The notes below the pieces were generated by a model. That model searched no databases and was not told where the DNA came from. It saw only the letters and a program-made list of their open reading frames with translations. Shown here in pieces: positions 1 to 5,350 of a stretch of DNA of 5,350 nt. How positions within the stretch are numbered: the first letter of the stretch is position 1; every line of letters begins with the position of its first letter. A program made the position numbers and the translations under genes. Source of the stretch: Myxococcales bacterium (GTDB lineage: Bacteria; Myxococcota_A; Polyangia; Fen-1088); contig PMZX01000259.1 of the NCBI GenBank assembly GCA_003170035.1, positions 1 through 5,350 on the forward strand, written 5' to 3'.

Positions 1-1659
1 ACCGGCCATTTCAGCATCGCCTATTGGGACGGCGTGCATCCAAGCCTGTACTTCAAGGGAAAAGCTGGTGGGACGGCGGCTATGATGGACATGGGATTTG
101 ATTTCACGAACGGCGCCTGGTCCTTGCGGTTCAAGGCCGTACGTACCCCGATTGGAAACTATCCCAACAACCACAATCTTAGATGTGTCGACCTTGATGC
201 CGACGGCATAGACGAATGTGTAAACGGCGGCTATGCCATCAAAGGGGATGGAACGGTTTTCTGGAATCAGCATTCTCAGGGCATAACCCACGGCGACCGG
301 TGGCATATCGGCGATCTCGATCCCACCCGGCCCGGCCTGGAAGGCTGGGCCATTGGACAGGCTTCTGGATATGACTGGAACTACTATGACGCCAAGACCG
401 GCACCGTACTGCGAAAGTATGGCCCCGGTACAAGCGACATGGCGCGCGGTGTATGCGGAGACGTTGACCCGACACATCTTGGGTACGAATGCTGGACCGG
501 CGGCAAGGTGTTCAACAATTCGGACTTGAACACTGCCACGACCTTGAGCACTTCGGCTCCTACGCAAATAGGAACCGGTACGCCGGGGATCAACTTCCGC
601 ATCTTCTGGGACGGTGATCTCCTGAGTGAAGTCCTGGACACGAACCAAATAACTAAGTGGGCCTATCCGGGCATGCCCAGCGGCGGCTTTACCAGTGTGA
701 CGTTTACGGGCGGCATTTACGGGGCGCGCAACGCGGCCCCTCTGTACGGCGATATGTTCGGCGACTGGCGCGAGGAAGTGCTGCTTGAACAATCCAATAG
801 TGCGTCGATGAGGATCTATTCGACCGCCATTCCAACGGACAAGCGCATCTACACCCTTGTGCACGATCCCGAATATCGAAACAGCATGTGCGAAAAGGGC
901 TATATCCAGTCGCACATGTTGGACTACTACCTGGGTGACGGGATGACCGACCCGCCCAAGCCCAATATCAAGTATCCTGACGGGAGCGGGGCCGCAGGCG
1001 CGGGCGGCGGCGGGACCACTGGGGCCGCAGGCGCGGGCGGCGGCGGCACAACCGGCGCCGCTGGCGCAGGCGGCGGTGGGACAACTGGAGCTAGCGGCGG
1101 GCGTGGTGGCGCGGGCGGCGGGACCACCGCGGCTGGCGGTGGTCGTGGCGGCGCACGTGGCGGCGGGACCACCGCGGCCGGCGGCACGACTGGCGGCGGT
1201 GGTAGCGTGGTTTCCAGCGCGGGCAACATCGGGGTCGCGGGCACTACCGGGGCGGGCGGCGCAGCGGCAGGGACGATTGCAACCACCGGGACGCCTGCAT
1301 CAGGTGGGGCACCCGGAGCCGCTGGAAGTCCAGGCAGTACTTCCGCGGTCGGCGGCAATTCTGCGGTCAGTAGCACCACTGCGGTAGGTCCGGGCGGTAC
1401 CACCGCAGTAGTCACAGGAGGGACGGGAACGACCGTAACAGGGGGGACTACCGTGGTGGTGCCTGTAACCGGGGGCAGCACAGGAGTTGGGGGCTCCGCC
1501 GGACAGAGCGGCTCGAAGGTTGTCGGTGGTGACTCGGGCTGTTCATGCGCAATCGGCTCTACCTCCGGGCGCAGCTCGGCGGGCTATCTGGTTGCAATAC
1601 TGGGCATGTTGGGCCTGGTTCTGCGCCGGCGTCGTCGGCGGGGCAGCTCCCGAGACTGA
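1..1659 (+). CDS. Rhamnogalacturonan lyase, polysaccharide lyase family 11, with MYXO-CTERM-type tail (5' end missing)
   Basis: The frame is open from base 1, so the gene begins upstream; a GTG at 34 lies inside the conserved domain and is not the start. 552 residues are visible (numbered from base 1). Residues 1-329 match the C-terminal part of PL11 (YesW/YesX-type) lyases, which cleave the rhamnogalacturonan I backbone of pectin by beta-elimination. Family-like segments are DLDADGIDE (64-72), HGDRWHIGDLDP (97-108), INFRIFWDGDLL (197-208), FGDWREE (253-259) and RIYTLVHDPEYR (282-293), then YYLGDGM (309-315). The Asp-rich DxDxDG-like segments fit the calcium-binding propeller blades of this family. 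Residues 330 to about 510 are a Gly/Ala/Thr/Val-rich linker, and residues 513-552 are a sorting tail. Several cysteines (in LRC, DEC, GVCG, YECW, SMCE) fit an exported, disulphide-bonded enzyme. The signal peptide would be outside the window. The fold assignment is strong. Endo or exo mode cannot be told. Confidence 0.93.
   Translation, partial: TGHFSIAYWDGVHPSLYFKGKAGGTAAMMDMGFDFTNGAWSLRFKAVRTPIGNYPNNHNLRCVDLDADGIDECVNGGYAIKGDGTVFWNQHSQGITHGDRWHIGDLDPTRPGLEGWAIGQASGYDWNYYDAKTGTVLRKYGPGTSDMARGVCGDVDPTHLGYECWTGGKVFNNSDLNTATTLSTSAPTQIGTGTPGINFRIFWDGDLLSEVLDTNQITKWAYPGMPSGGFTSVTFTGGIYGARNAAPLYGDMFGDWREEVLLEQSNSASMRIYSTAIPTDKRIYTLVHDPEYRNSMCEKGYIQSHMLDYYLGDGMTDPPKPNIKYPDGSGAAGAGGGGTTGAAGAGGGGTTGAAGAGGGGTTGASGGRGGAGGGTTAAGGGRGGARGGGTTAAGGTTGGGGSVVSSAGNIGVAGTTGAGGAAAGTIATTGTPASGGAPGAAGSPGSTSAVGGNSAVSSTTAVGPGGTTAVVTGGTGTTVTGGTTVVVPVTGGSTGVGGSAGQSGSKVVGGDSGCSCAIGSTSGRSSAGYLVAILGMLGLVLRRRRRRGSSRD
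988..1086 (+). repeat. Three tandem 33-bp repeats in the glycine-rich linker
   Basis: Three consecutive 33-bp units (988-1020, 1021-1053, 1054-1086) each encode the 11-residue unit GAAGAGGGGTT. They differ mainly at third codon positions. Decayed longer variants follow to about 1190, with Arg inserted (GGRGGAGGGTT, then GGRGGARGGGTT). After that the linker becomes a looser mix of GGT, AGG, TTV and GGS motifs up to about 1530. The linker is probably an extended spacer holding the catalytic domain away from the membrane. Such repeats tend to vary in copy number by slippage; that is an inference here. Confidence 0.85.
1537..1656 (+). other. MYXO-CTERM-like C-terminal sorting tail of the PL11 lyase
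   Basis: The last 40 residues read Gly-Cys-Ser-Cys (cysteine codons at 1540 and 1546), a short Ser/Gly stretch, a hydrophobic segment of about 14 residues (1582-1623, GYLVAILGMLGLVL), then six arginines (1624-1641) and GSSRD. This order of Cys motif, transmembrane helix and Arg cluster is the MYXO-CTERM pattern. In that family the tail directs surface attachment and is processed at the cysteine by a myxosortase-type protease. It marks the lyase as a surface protein and points to Myxococcota. The assignment rests on pattern only. The Arg cluster could also simply be a stop-transfer signal. Confidence 0.8.
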
Positions 1660-1667
1660 ACCCCGAA

Positions 1668-1691
1668 CCGGGGCCGCTGCGGCGGCCCTGG
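1668..1691 (+). terminator. Stem-loop just after the lyase stop, probable terminator
   Basis: Bases 1668-1677 pair with 1682-1691 over 10 bp (one G-U), closing a UGCG loop. The closing pair and loop read C(UGCG)G, a member of the very stable cUNCGg tetraloop class. The stem begins 8 nt after the lyase TGA. There is no U-tract behind it, so it is not a textbook intrinsic terminator, but U-poor terminators are common in GC-rich bacteria. It could instead protect the mRNA 3' end. Confidence 0.55.
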
Positions 1692-1703
1692 GGTCGCTGC
1701 GAG

Positions 1704-1732
1704 GCGCCGGGAACAGACACTGCTCCCGGCGC
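1704..1732. terminator. Second perfect stem-loop, probable tandem terminator
   Basis: Bases 1704-1712 (GCGCCGGGA) are the exact reverse complement of 1724-1732 (TCCCGGCGC). After one A/C mismatch the stem continues for three more pairs (CAG 1714-1716 with CTG 1720-1722) around an ACA loop. It follows the first hairpin by 12 nt, so the pair may act as a tandem or two-way terminator. No U-tract follows. An RNA-processing element or protein-binding site is an alternative. Confidence 0.5.
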
Positions 1733-2003
1733 AGGCGTGCATGCCGGCCGAGGCAGCCGCCCGACACCGCCGCTACCCTTGGCTGAAGCGGGTTAGACAG
1801 GCCGGTCCCGACCACGGGGCCCAGTCTGCTCCGTCGCGTCCTCGCCCAGGCCACGGCGCCACATCTGCCAGGCAAGGGCTCTGCCGGGGAAGAAGACTCG
1901 GACACAGGGCCCGCGCGGATCGATCGGTTCAGAAGGTGATGCGGTACAGGTGCACGCCCGCCCGCGTTTCAGGTTGCGATGGGGCTCTCTGGCGGCAGGG
2001 CGC

Positions 2004-2009
2004 TATACT
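2004..2009 (+). promoter_or_regulatory. -10-like box TATACT before the response regulator
   Basis: TATACT matches the sigma70-type -10 consensus at five of six positions and stands out in very GC-rich surroundings. Transcription would begin near 2016-2018, directly at the TTG codon at 2019, giving a leaderless or nearly leaderless message. No good -35 lies at 16-18 bp. The closest match, TTGCGA at 1974-1979, has a 24-bp gap, which is too long. The box counts against translation from the upstream GTG at 1950, which lies before it. Confidence 0.45.
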
Positions 2010-2018
2010 CTTGCCACC

Positions 2019-3374
2019 TTGGCCCCGTCTCCCGATCGCCTCGCGGTTCTCGTCGTCGATGACGAGAGGAACATCCGCACCACTCTGACCGTGTGCCTGG
2101 AGCAACTGTCGCACGAGGTGGTGTCGGTGCCGAGCGCCGAGGGAGCCCTGGCCGCGCTCGCCAAACAGCCCTTTGACCTCGCTCTGGTCGATCTCAAGCT
2201 GGGCACAGCCGACGGACTCGACCTGATTCCGCGCTTGCTGGCGGACCGTCCGGAACTGCTCATCGTCATCATCACGGCCTATGCCACCGTGGAAACGGCC
2301 GTCGAGGCCATTCGCCGCGGCGCCTGGGACTACCTGGCCAAGCCATTTACCCCCGCGCAGATCCGTCACCTTGTCGATCGGGCCTGCGAGCGCCGCCGGC
2401 TCGCCTGGCGGGTCGAGGACCTGGAAAACACGCTTTCCAGCGCGCTTCCCGAGGTGGATCTCACCTCCGAGTCTCCGCGCATGCGCACGGTGCACGAGAC
2501 GGTCACCCGCGCCGCCGCCTCTGATGTGCCGGTCCTGTTGCGCGGGGAAACCGGCACCGGCAAGACCGTGGTGGCCCGCGCCCTGCATGCCCACAGTCCC
2601 CGGCGCGAGCGTCCCTTTGTCGTGGTCAACTGCCCGACGCTGTCCGAGGAGTTGCTCACCAGCGAGTTGTTCGGCCACGCGCGGGGCTCGTTTACTGGCG
2701 CTGTGAAGGACCAGCCTGGCCGGGTCGAGGCAGCGCACGGCGGAACCCTGTTTCTCGACGAGATTGGCGAAATCCCGCCCAACCTGCAGGCCAAGCTGTT
2801 GCGTTTCTTGCAGGATAAGGAGTTCGAACGGGTGGGCGAAAGCCGCACCCGCCAGGTGGATGCGCGCGTGGTCGCGGCGACCAACCGAGATTTGGAAGCC
2901 GACGTGCGCCAGGGGCGCTTTCGCGAGGACCTGCTGTACCGCCTGAATGTGATCGAGCTCGTCGTGCCGGCGCTGCGTGAGCGTGCCGAGGACATTGTTC
3001 CGCTCGCCCGTCGCTTCTTGAGTTTCTATGCGCGCGCGTTTGGCCGCCCGGTGCCTACCCTCTCACCGCTCGCAGAACAAGCGCTGGTGCAATACGCCTG
3101 GCCCGGGAACGTGCGCGAGCTGCGCAACACCATCGAACGAGCCCTCATCCTGTGGCCAGCGCCCATCATCGAACCCGCTGCGTTTCCCGCCAAGATGCAG
3201 GTGTCGGCGAGCCCGGCAGGACCGCAGGTGGGCGACGATGTCACCCTGGCCGAGATCGAATCAGAGCATATTCGTCTGGTGGTAGCCCGCGCGCCCAGCC
3301 TGGACGCTGCGGCTGCCACCCTCGGCATCGACGTCTCCACCCTGTGGCGCAAACGCAAGAGGCAGTCGGACTGA
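2019..3374 (+). CDS. Sigma54-dependent response regulator, NtrC family, AlgB-like
   Basis: This is a 451-residue cytoplasmic transcription activator (numbered from TTG 2019). The receiver domain (about 8-125) has acidic Asp14/Asp15, phospho-acceptor Asp58 in LVDLKLG, Thr86 and Lys108 (AKPF). The AAA+ domain (about 148-380) has Walker A GETGTGKT (176-183), the sigma54-contact loop GSFTGA (223-228), Walker B LFLDEIGE (244-251), ATNRD (287-291), FREDLLYRLNV (301-311) and WPGNVREL (361-368). A Fis-type HTH follows (409-448, ending LWRKRKR). It should remodel sigma54 RNA polymerase once phosphorylated. The receiver wording (VDLKLG, ITAYATVETAVEAIRRGAWDYL) and the HTH most resemble Pseudomonas AlgB as I remember it. 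TTG 2019 is preferred because it puts VLVVDDE about 10 residues in and a -10 box just upstream, but it has no Shine-Dalgarno. GTG 1950, with AGAAGG 13 nt upstream, would add 23 residues. Its likely partner is the convergent kinase. Confidence 0.93.
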   Translation: MAPSPDRLAVLVVDDERNIRTTLTVCLEQLSHEVVSVPSAEGALAALAKQPFDLALVDLKLGTADGLDLIPRLLADRPELLIVIITAYATVETAVEAIRRGAWDYLAKPFTPAQIRHLVDRACERRRLAWRVEDLENTLSSALPEVDLTSESPRMRTVHETVTRAAASDVPVLLRGETGTGKTVVARALHAHSPRRERPFVVVNCPTLSEELLTSELFGHARGSFTGAVKDQPGRVEAAHGGTLFLDEIGEIPPNLQAKLLRFLQDKEFERVGESRTRQVDARVVAATNRDLEADVRQGRFREDLLYRLNVIELVVPALRERAEDIVPLARRFLSFYARAFGRPVPTLSPLAEQALVQYAWPGNVRELRNTIERALILWPAPIIEPAAFPAKMQVSASPAGPQVGDDVTLAEIESEHIRLVVARAPSLDAAAATLGIDVSTLWRKRKRQSD

Positions 3375-5243
3375 CTACGCAGATAAATCCGGCGCCGCGG
3401 GCACGGTGAACCAGAAGGTCGCGCCCTTTTTCGGCTCGCTGACCACGCCAATGCGGCCGCCATGGGCCTGGACAATGCCCCGGGCGATGAACAGGCCCAG
3501 GCCGGAGCCGCCTGGGGGACTGCCCGGGACGCGGTAGAACTTCTCGAACAATTCGGCCTGGTGCTTCTGGGGAATCCCGGGCCCTTGGTCGGCAACCTCG
3601 AAACGGATCCAGTGGCCCGCGCTCGCGTCGGCCTCGCCGGCCGGTGCGGCGGCCACTTCAGGCATGGCGCGCACGACGATCTCGCTCTCCGGCGATGAGT
3701 AGCGGATGGCATTGCCCAGCAGGTTGCTGAATACCAGTTCCAGGCGATCGGGATCGGCGAAAGCCTCCGGGCACCCCGGCGCGACATCAGAGCGCAGGGT
3801 GATTTGCCGCGCCTCTGCGGCGGAGCGGTGTGCGTCGCGGGCCAAAGTGACCAACGTCTCGGGCGCCATCCGCCGTTTGTGCAGATCGATGTTGCCGGAT
3901 TCGATGCGCGAAAGGTTGAGCAGATCGTCAACAATGATCTGCAGTCGCTCGCAGTCATCACGGGCTGCAAACAACAGGTCAGCCTGCTTGGCGGTCAAGG
4001 GGCCTACGGCCTCCTCGGTACACAGGTGAATCGCCATGCGCAGCGAGGTCAGCGGCGTCCGGAATTCGTGCGCCACCGTGGCCACCAGATTGCTTTTCAG
4101 CTCGTCGAAATGGAACAGCTTGGTCACGTCCTGCAGGACGATTGCCACGCCCGTCACTTCGCCGGCATCGCCATAGATGGGTGCCGCACGCGGCAGAAAG
4201 ATGTATTCCCCGACCGGCAGCGCCTCCTCGAAGCCCTTGGGAACGTAGGCGCCTCGGCCGCCTACCACGTGGGCGCGAACGCGGTCGAGAAGCGAGCGTA
4301 CCGCCGGGTCGATGGTGGCCAAGGGGTCCTTGGGCCGCAGATCGGCATCCATGCCAAGCAAGCGGCTCGACGCTGTGTTGATGGCCTGAACGTGGCCAGC
4401 GGCATCCAACATCACCACCGGGTCGGGCAGGCCGTCCATGGCTGCCTGGGCTGCCTGCTGGGTTTGCAGCAACTCGCCCAGCGAGCTGGCCCGGTAGCGT
4501 TCAAGATGATCAGCCATGACGTTGAATTCGTTCGCAAGCTGCGCAACCTCGTCGCGACCTTCGAGCCGTGCCCGCGCGTGCACGTCGCCCTGTCCAAAAC
4601 GCCGCACCGCCGCCCCCACCACGCGCAGCGGTCGCAGCAGACGTGTGGTCAAGGATATGGAGACCAGAAGTCCCCCCAGCAGGGCGGCCGCCACAGCGAC
4701 AATCACTAGGTGCCGGAATCGCTGCGCACTCCGCTCGGCCTGCTCGCTCTTGCGCACAATTGCGTCCTGGTTCATGTCGAGAATTCGATCAGCGCTATGC
4801 TTGGTCTCGACGAACGCCGGCGACAGGGCTTCGAAGTACAGACGGTCCCAAGCCTCCAGAGTGGTGGCGGCCAGGAATTCATCGAGTGCGTGCTGGTACC
4901 GCGTCCAGCTCCTCCGCAATGCCGCGGCCGCCTCGGCTTCGCCCGGCTCGGTGATGTTCTTCTCCTCCCCGCGCAATTCATTCTCGAAAGCGCTGCGGTG
5001 TTGGGAGATGCCAGCCGCGGACTTCACGCCGTGTCCCGCCAGTGCCAGCAGGGGGAAGCTTCCGATCCGCTCGAGAGACTCCTTCATCCTTTCCGCCGCA
5101 CGCACGCTGCGGTAGTTGTCCGCGAAGATCTTGCCCGACTCCTCGCCCAGACGGGTTGTCACGGAGGCCGAAATGCCGCCCACCACGGCGAGCGCGATGG
5201 CCAACGGTGCCTGGGCCAGGATGAGCTTGCCCTTGAAGGTCAC
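3375..5243 (-). CDS. Membrane sensor histidine kinase, KinB-like (TM, helical sensor, TM, HAMP, PAS, HisKA, HATPase)
   Basis: 622 residues. TM1 is at about 7-26, followed by a mostly helical extracytoplasmic region of about 150 residues (27-178) and TM2 at about 179-198. HAMP spans about 199-252 (LLRPLRVVG; DEVAQLANEFNVM). PAS spans about 262-375 (GLPDPVVMLDAAGHV). HisKA has the phospho-acceptor His392 in AHEFRTPL. The ATPase has its N box around NLLGNAIRY (507-515), G1 DQGPGI (552-557), an F box near LFEKFYR and G2 GGSGLGL (578-584). All catalytic motifs are intact. The layout and the HisKA region (NLVATVAHEFRTPLTS, DDCERLQ, VDDLL) recall Pseudomonas KinB, the partner of AlgB, so it probably phosphorylates the convergent regulator. 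GTG 5243 was chosen because AGGAG lies 5 nt upstream and TM1 follows at once; the frame runs further up only as low-complexity sequence. It overlaps the upstream gene by 4 bp. Confidence 0.95.
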   Translation of the reverse strand: MTFKGKLILAQAPLAIALAVVGGISASVTTRLGEESGKIFADNYRSVRAAERMKESLERIGSFPLLALAGHGVKSAAGISQHRSAFENELRGEEKNITEPGEAEAAAALRRSWTRYQHALDEFLAATTLEAWDRLYFEALSPAFVETKHSADRILDMNQDAIVRKSEQAERSAQRFRHLVIVAVAAALLGGLLVSISLTTRLLRPLRVVGAAVRRFGQGDVHARARLEGRDEVAQLANEFNVMADHLERYRASSLGELLQTQQAAQAAMDGLPDPVVMLDAAGHVQAINTASSRLLGMDADLRPKDPLATIDPAVRSLLDRVRAHVVGGRGAYVPKGFEEALPVGEYIFLPRAAPIYGDAGEVTGVAIVLQDVTKLFHFDELKSNLVATVAHEFRTPLTSLRMAIHLCTEEAVGPLTAKQADLLFAARDDCERLQIIVDDLLNLSRIESGNIDLHKRRMAPETLVTLARDAHRSAAEARQITLRSDVAPGCPEAFADPDRLELVFSNLLGNAIRYSSPESEIVVRAMPEVAAAPAGEADASAGHWIRFEVADQGPGIPQKHQAELFEKFYRVPGSPPGGSGLGLFIARGIVQAHGGRIGVVSEPKKGATFWFTVPAAPDLSA

Positions 5244-5350
5244 GGCCGCTCCTGCTCGTCCTCGGCCAGCGACACGATGTGGATATCGAAGCCCGCGCCC
5301 TCCTTGACCAGACGCAAGGGCACCGAACGTCCCAGCATCTGCTTCCACCA
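5240..5350 (-). CDS. C-terminal end of a KdpD-like sensor / universal stress domain protein (5' part outside the window)
   Basis: On the minus strand a frame enters from the right edge and gives 36 residues before TGA at 5240-5242. It begins WWKQMLGRSVPLRLVKEG, continues AGFDIHIVSL and ends in an acidic tail AEDEQERP. From memory this fits the end of the USP domain of KdpD, where a Trp-rich segment leads to G-S-V-x-x-R-L and then D-I/V-H-V-V. The protein stops right after that domain. So this would be a stand-alone KdpD N-terminal/USP protein without the membrane and kinase parts of full-length KdpD. The kinase GTG overlaps its stop (GTGA), so the two genes are almost surely co-transcribed. 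That a gene ends here is well supported by the overlap; the family call rests on about 30 residues. Confidence 0.65.
   Translation of the reverse strand, partial: WWKQMLGRSVPLRLVKEGAGFDIHIVSLAEDEQERP
5249..5253 (-). promoter_or_regulatory. Ribosome binding site that fixes the kinase start
   Basis: The minus strand reads AGGAG, then five bases, then GTG at 5241-5243. This strong Shine-Dalgarno lies inside the last codons of the upstream gene. It decides for GTG 5243 over the longer open frame reaching 5348. With the 4-bp overlap it suggests translational coupling. Confidence 0.85.

Larger units (their letters stand above)
1660..2018. other. Intergenic spacer between the lyase and the response regulator
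   Basis: I see no convincing gene in this 359-base stretch. Open frames on both strands have low-complexity Arg/Pro/Ala-rich translations with no recognisable motif or Shine-Dalgarno sequence. The left third holds two strong stem-loops. A third, weaker one lies at 1804-1821 (7-bp stem with one G-U pair, loop ACCA). A GATCGATC palindrome sits at 1918-1925. The right end holds a TATACT box. The bases from 1950 to 2018 are an open extension of the regulator frame and would be coding if GTG 1950 is the true start. Confidence 0.7.

Noticed and set aside
927..1481. Long minus-strand frame rich in Pro, Val and Ala opposite the lyase linker
   Set aside because: It is the antisense image of the Gly/Ala/Thr repeat codons. 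Gly-rich GC-rich repeats always give Pro-rich frames on the other strand. It has no start signal or domain.
1543..1905. 120-codon minus-strand frame across the lyase tail and spacer
   Set aside because: It overlaps the MYXO-CTERM tail and both hairpins, starts at a GTG without a Shine-Dalgarno, and reads as Arg/Pro/Ala-rich low complexity.
1911..1925. Palindromes CCGCGCGG and GATCGATC upstream of the regulator
   Set aside because: Short self-complementary words are common at this base composition. They do not form one longer symmetric operator, so there is no support for a binding site.
1660..2018. Possible sigma54 promoter for autoregulation of the regulator gene
   Set aside because: I looked for a GG-N10-GC element of the TGGCAC-N5-TTGC type on the plus strand and found no convincing match.
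1929..2738. 269-codon minus-strand frame opposite the response regulator
   Set aside because: The plus-strand frame carries all receiver and AAA+ motifs in order, while this one shows no recognisable motif. Long antisense frames are expected at this GC content.
3804..4709. 301-codon plus-strand frame opposite the histidine kinase
   Set aside because: The kinase motifs (H box, HAMP, PAS) are on the minus strand across the whole span. This frame has no coherent domain and no ribosome binding site that I could see.
5244..5348. Upstream extension of the kinase frame beyond GTG 5243
   Set aside because: The extra residues (rich in Gly, Arg and Ala) precede a natural membrane start, while a perfect AGGAG sits 5 nt before GTG 5243. 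The same bases encode the better-looking KdpD-like tail in another frame.

Overview
This GC-rich window looks like a chromosomal segment of a myxobacterium or a relative (Myxococcota). The best clue is the first gene. It ends in a long Gly/Ala/Thr-rich linker, then a Gly-Cys-Ser-Cys motif, a hydrophobic segment and a run of six arginines, which is the layout of MYXO-CTERM surface-sorting tails. The second clue is a sigma54-type regulator paired with a multidomain kinase.

Layout. (1) Positions 1-1659, plus strand: the 3' part of a secreted rhamnogalacturonan lyase of family PL11, cut by the left edge, carrying a glycine-rich linker with 33-bp repeats and the sorting tail. (2) Positions 1660-2018: a non-coding spacer. 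It opens with two strong stem-loops (1668-1691 and 1704-1732) that probably end the lyase transcript, and closes with a TATACT -10-like box almost against the next gene. (3) Positions 2019-3374 (frame open back to 1950), plus strand: an NtrC/AlgB-type response regulator with intact receiver, AAA+ and Fis-type HTH domains. (4) Positions 3375-5243, minus strand: a KinB-like membrane histidine kinase. Its stop codon directly abuts the regulator's stop codon, with no base between them. (5) Positions 5240-5350, minus strand: the last 36 codons of an upstream gene that overlaps the kinase start by 4 bp. These residues resemble the end of the universal-stress-protein domain of KdpD.

How the genes work together. 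The pectin lyase appears to be a separate unit, probably exported to degrade rhamnogalacturonan at the cell surface. The other three genes look like one signalling module: a stand-alone KdpD-like sensor/USP protein translationally coupled to a membrane histidine kinase, facing a convergent sigma54 activator. This suggests a split KdpD system in which potassium or osmotic control would run through an NtrC-type activator instead of KdpE. The kdp structural genes are not in the window, so that link is a prediction. No RNA genes, insertion sequences or CRISPR arrays were seen.
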